NCBI GenBank assembly: GCA_900617975.1
Contig: UZAE01002023.1
Coordinates: forward strand, 1 to 10,582
Length of the DNA: 10,582 nucleotides
Direction: 5' to 3'
Origin: Rodentolepis nana
Taxonomy: Eukaryota; Platyhelminthes; Cestoda; Cyclophyllidea; Hymenolepididae
Numbering within the stretch: the stretch's first letter is position 1; each line of letters opens with the position of its first letter. Shown here one piece after another: positions 9,099 through 10,582 of the stretch. Position numbers and translations under genes: made by a program. The notes beneath the pieces were generated by a model that saw only the letters and a list, made by a program, of their open reading frames with translations, was not told where the DNA came from and did not search any database.

Positions 9099-9168
9099 GG
9101 GTGCGCGATAGACTTACCTCCACGTGGTGCACCCTGGGCAACGTATACTCATACGGCAAAAAGTCTAT
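9099..9168 (+). ncRNA. HDV-like self-cleaving ribozyme, copy 1
   Basis: Folds by eye into the HDV-like nested double pseudoknot. P1: 9099-9106 with 9127-9134, 8 pairs including one G-U. P2: ATAGACTT 9108-9115 with AAGTCTAT 9161-9168, 8 perfect pairs. P3: best as ACC 9116-9118 with GGT 9126-9128, competing with the innermost P1 pairs. L3 is TCCACGT (9119-9125), close to the UCCUCG loop of the HDV ribozyme. P1.1: C9120-C9121 with G9136-G9137. The joining strand GGGCAA at 9136-9141 is the class signature. P4: CGTAT 9142-9146 with ATACG 9151-9155, loop ACTC. J4/2: GCAAA 9156-9160, with C9157 at the position of catalytic C75. Cleavage is predicted between 9098 and 9099. The agreement of sequence motifs, spacing and pairing is far beyond chance; activity is inferred. 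Confidence 0.8.
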
Positions 9169-9195
9169 AAACCGGCACTTGACTTCTGGCTTCAA
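9099..9195 (+). mobile_element. Dispersed repeat copy 1, retrotransposon 5' end
   Basis: These 97 bases match 10486-10582 at about 85% identity by eye, same strand, with two compensating single-base indels. Similarity starts at the predicted ribozyme cleavage site and continues past the ribozyme to where the window ends in copy 2. The true 3' end of copy 1 is unknown: a pyrimidine-rich tract follows to about 9330, and a short ATAAATAAATA tract at about 9391-9401 might be a tail. No reverse transcriptase frame is present, so this copy is truncated or non-autonomous. HDV-like ribozymes are known at the 5' ends of non-LTR retrotransposons such as R2 and RTE; assignment to a clade is not possible here. 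Confidence 0.65.
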
Positions 9196-10367
9196 ACTAC
9201 CATCACCCCACTGTATGTCATATTAGACCACTTCCACAGTACTCACCTCATTTTACCTTTGTGTCTGTCTCTTTTGCATCTGCACACCCCTCCCACTTTA
9301 CTTTTGTGACTTTGTCTGCTTCTCCCCTCTTTGAAGCCCAAAGTCAACTAAAGGGCTAATGACAACTATCATGAAGCCAGTCAATTGATATAAATAAATA
9401 GCTGATATATCTCCATAACCAGTTCCAATTAGTTTGGAATCAAGAAAGAGATGTATACATCCAAAGTCGCAAAATTTCAAATCAATCCGTTATGTGTTAA
9501 TGAATTGTTTTTTGTCATAAGCTCTGATTATAAATGACATATTAACATCTCTATAATTTACCTTATCTCCCTAAAGTTACAATATCATGATAAGCAGATT
9601 GAATTGGTAAATGATTCTAATACTATATTGATATTTGTAACAAAGTTCAGTATCACTACATAACAAGAACGAGAACAGTCTATGGGTTCCATTTGCTGCT
9701 AGAGCTTATTTCAATTAATCTGAATGCTACTCGAGATATTCCAATATGAGAAGGTTCGATTTGTTGTTTGATGAGATCACAAGAACTCCTAATACCGTTC
9801 TGTCATGATGCCACAGCATTCCAATGGTCATCGCTCGCTTCAAAATGCCTAGTCCAAATGGATGCTCTTTCATTTAAATTTTGGCTTCTTGCCTTATGAT
9901 GCTTCATTGATTTCTTTAATGATTACAAATACCTTCGAAATTAATATGTTCATCATTTAAAAGCTGAGGAATTCATGTTAATTTTGCTATTCTAATATTT
10001 TGCTAATAGTCATTTTGCTTAACCATAGTAAGCCCTTAAGATTTTACTGATAAATTTTTAAATAAGATATGTCTTTCTTCTCTAATACGGCGAATGTGTT
10101 GAATTTTATTACCTGCGGAAGGAACTGTTGGTACAACAGATTCAGACCAAAAACCTAATCTCGAGTCATATTCAAATGTCAGATACCCTGAAGCAGACAT
10201 TGTTTATTGGGAAATAGATTTATTTTACATGCCTTCCCACAAAATTTGTATTTAACCCTCGTTTAACCTATACAAAGCCAGAAATAATTGTCTCCATGTA
10301 AGTGTGGAAACTTGAATTTGTGTTGACAAGTCAATAGGAAACAAACCATACTGATGTCTGACGGAGG
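9196..10367. other. Unassigned region between repeat copy 1 and tRNA-Lys
   Basis: The first 140 bases are C/T-rich with A-poor stretches and may be the body of the repeat. The remainder, about 9410-10367, is AT-rich with no open frame or RNA fold that can be supported. It has no similarity to the ribozyme block. Confidence 0.45.
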
Positions 10368-10440
10368 GTCCGGATAGCTCAGTCGGTAGAGCATCAGACT
10401 TTTAATCTGAGGGTCCAGGGTTCGAGTCCCTGTTCGGGCG
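10368..10440 (+). tRNA. tRNA-Lys(UUU)
   Basis: Complete 73-base cloverleaf. Acceptor stem 10368-10374 with 10433-10439 (two G-U wobbles: T10369-G10438 and G10373-T10434); D stem GCTC/GAGC (10377-10380 with 10389-10392); anticodon stem TCAGA/TCTGA (10394-10398 with 10406-10410) with loop CTTTTAA; anticodon TTT at 10401-10403; T stem CAGGG/CCCTG (10416-10420 with 10428-10432) with loop TTCGAGT; discriminator G10440. The internal Pol III promoter boxes are intact: A box TAGCTCAGTCGG and B box GGTTCGAGTCC. No intron. The sequence is nearly that of animal nuclear tRNA-Lys. It is either a real tRNA gene or the head of a tRNA-derived SINE; the intact fold and the absence of the head from repeat copy 1 favour a real gene. 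Confidence 0.9.
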
Positions 10441-10480
10441 ATCAGTGCTGCAGGCGTCTTCATGCTCTTCTCTGCACTTG

Positions 10481-10484
10481 TTTT
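10481..10484 (+). terminator. Pol III terminator TTTT downstream of tRNA-Lys
   Basis: First run of four T after the tRNA, 41 bases past its 3' end. It would terminate Pol III and leave a trailer to be removed. It ends one base before the repeat boundary at 10486. Confidence 0.5.
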
Positions 10485-10485
10485 G

Positions 10486-10555
10486 GGGTGTGCGATAGAC
10501 TTACCCCCACGTTGCGCACCTGGGCAGCGTATACTCATATGTCAAGAAAGTCTAT
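10486..10555 (+). ncRNA. HDV-like self-cleaving ribozyme, copy 2
   Basis: Same fold as copy 1. P1: 10487-10493 with 10514-10520, 7 pairs including T10491-G10516, extended by G10486-T10521, the equivalent of the G1-U37 wobble of HDV. P2: 10495-10502 with 10548-10555, identical and fully paired. L3 region CCCACG 10506-10511; P1.1 C10507-C10508 with G10522-G10523. Joining strand GGGCAG 10522-10527. P4: 10528-10532 with 10537-10541, where a C-to-T change gives a G-T wobble that keeps the stem. J4/2 is TCAAGA, with the active-site cytosine at 10543 retained but the preceding G changed to T. P3 is weak: only A10503-T10512 and C10504-G10511. Probably an older, perhaps less active, copy. Confidence 0.72.
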
Positions 10556-10582
10556 TAACCGGCAGTTGACTTCTCACTTCAA
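10486..10582 (+). mobile_element. Dispersed repeat copy 2, truncated by window end
   Basis: Second copy of the ribozyme-bearing repeat, same orientation as copy 1 and 1387 bases further on. It runs off the window end, so whether a reverse transcriptase follows cannot be seen. It begins directly after the tRNA-Lys terminator tract. Confidence 0.65.

Noticed and set aside
10345..10380. Hammerhead ribozyme in front of the tRNA (CTGATG at about 10351)
   Set aside because: The core is CTGATGTC rather than CTGATGA, and no matching GAAA strand or stems were found.
10263..10538. Minus-strand open frame of 91 codons
   Set aside because: It reads through the antisense of tRNA-Lys; the segment RTGTRTLDPQIKSLMLYRLS is a familiar spurious product of reversed tRNA genes.
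10368..10582. A single tRNA-derived SINE covering tRNA and repeat
   Set aside because: Not excluded, but copy 1 lacks the tRNA head and similarity starts after the TTTT, so they were annotated separately.
1..10582. CRISPR array, bacterial operon, riboswitch or phage system
   Set aside because: The window is clearly eukaryotic with spliced genes, and no regularly spaced repeats occur.

Overview
The window is nuclear DNA of a eukaryote: AT-rich, with genes split by GT-AG introns and no bacterial-style operons. Two conserved animal genes, plus introns of only 32-41 bases, suggest a flatworm (fluke or tapeworm). The species cannot be fixed from the sequence.

Layout. (1) 290-1412, plus strand: a complete five-exon gene for the proteasome-associated deubiquitinase UCHL5/UCH37, with catalytic Cys85, His161 and Asp176 in place and an AATAAA at 1508. 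(2) 1976-6123, minus strand, convergent with it: a complete six-exon gene for nicastrin, the glycosylated ectodomain subunit of gamma-secretase, reconstructed as 692 residues with signal peptide, paired cysteines, lid Trp150, Glu321 and a C-terminal membrane helix. (3) 6124-6767: AT-rich intergenic DNA. (4) 6768-8101, plus strand: a weaker model of a multi-pass membrane protein whose best conserved stretch resembles the C-terminal half of a sterol/diacylglycerol O-acyltransferase (MBOAT family), but with Ser where the catalytic His is expected. It may be a divergent gene or a decaying copy. (5) 8102-9098: little that can be supported, apart from one 80-codon reading frame. (6) 9099-9195 and 10486-10582: two diverged copies of a dispersed repeat, both on the plus strand. 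(7) 10368-10440: a complete tRNA-Lys(UUU) fold just upstream of the second repeat copy.

The most interesting result is the repeat. The first 70 bases of both copies fold as a nested double pseudoknot of the hepatitis-delta-virus-like (HDV-like) self-cleaving ribozyme class. They show a P1 stem, an 8-bp P2 closing the pseudoknot, the GGGCA(A/G) joining strand, a P4 hairpin kept by a wobble change in the second copy, and the active-site cytosine between P4 and P2. Sequence similarity between the copies starts at the predicted cleavage site, as expected if the ribozyme forms the 5' end of a non-LTR retrotransposon or a derived non-autonomous element. The second copy starts one base after the T4 tract that would terminate Pol III transcription of the tRNA gene.

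No functional link between UCHL5 and nicastrin is implied by their neighbourhood; they look like independent housekeeping genes.
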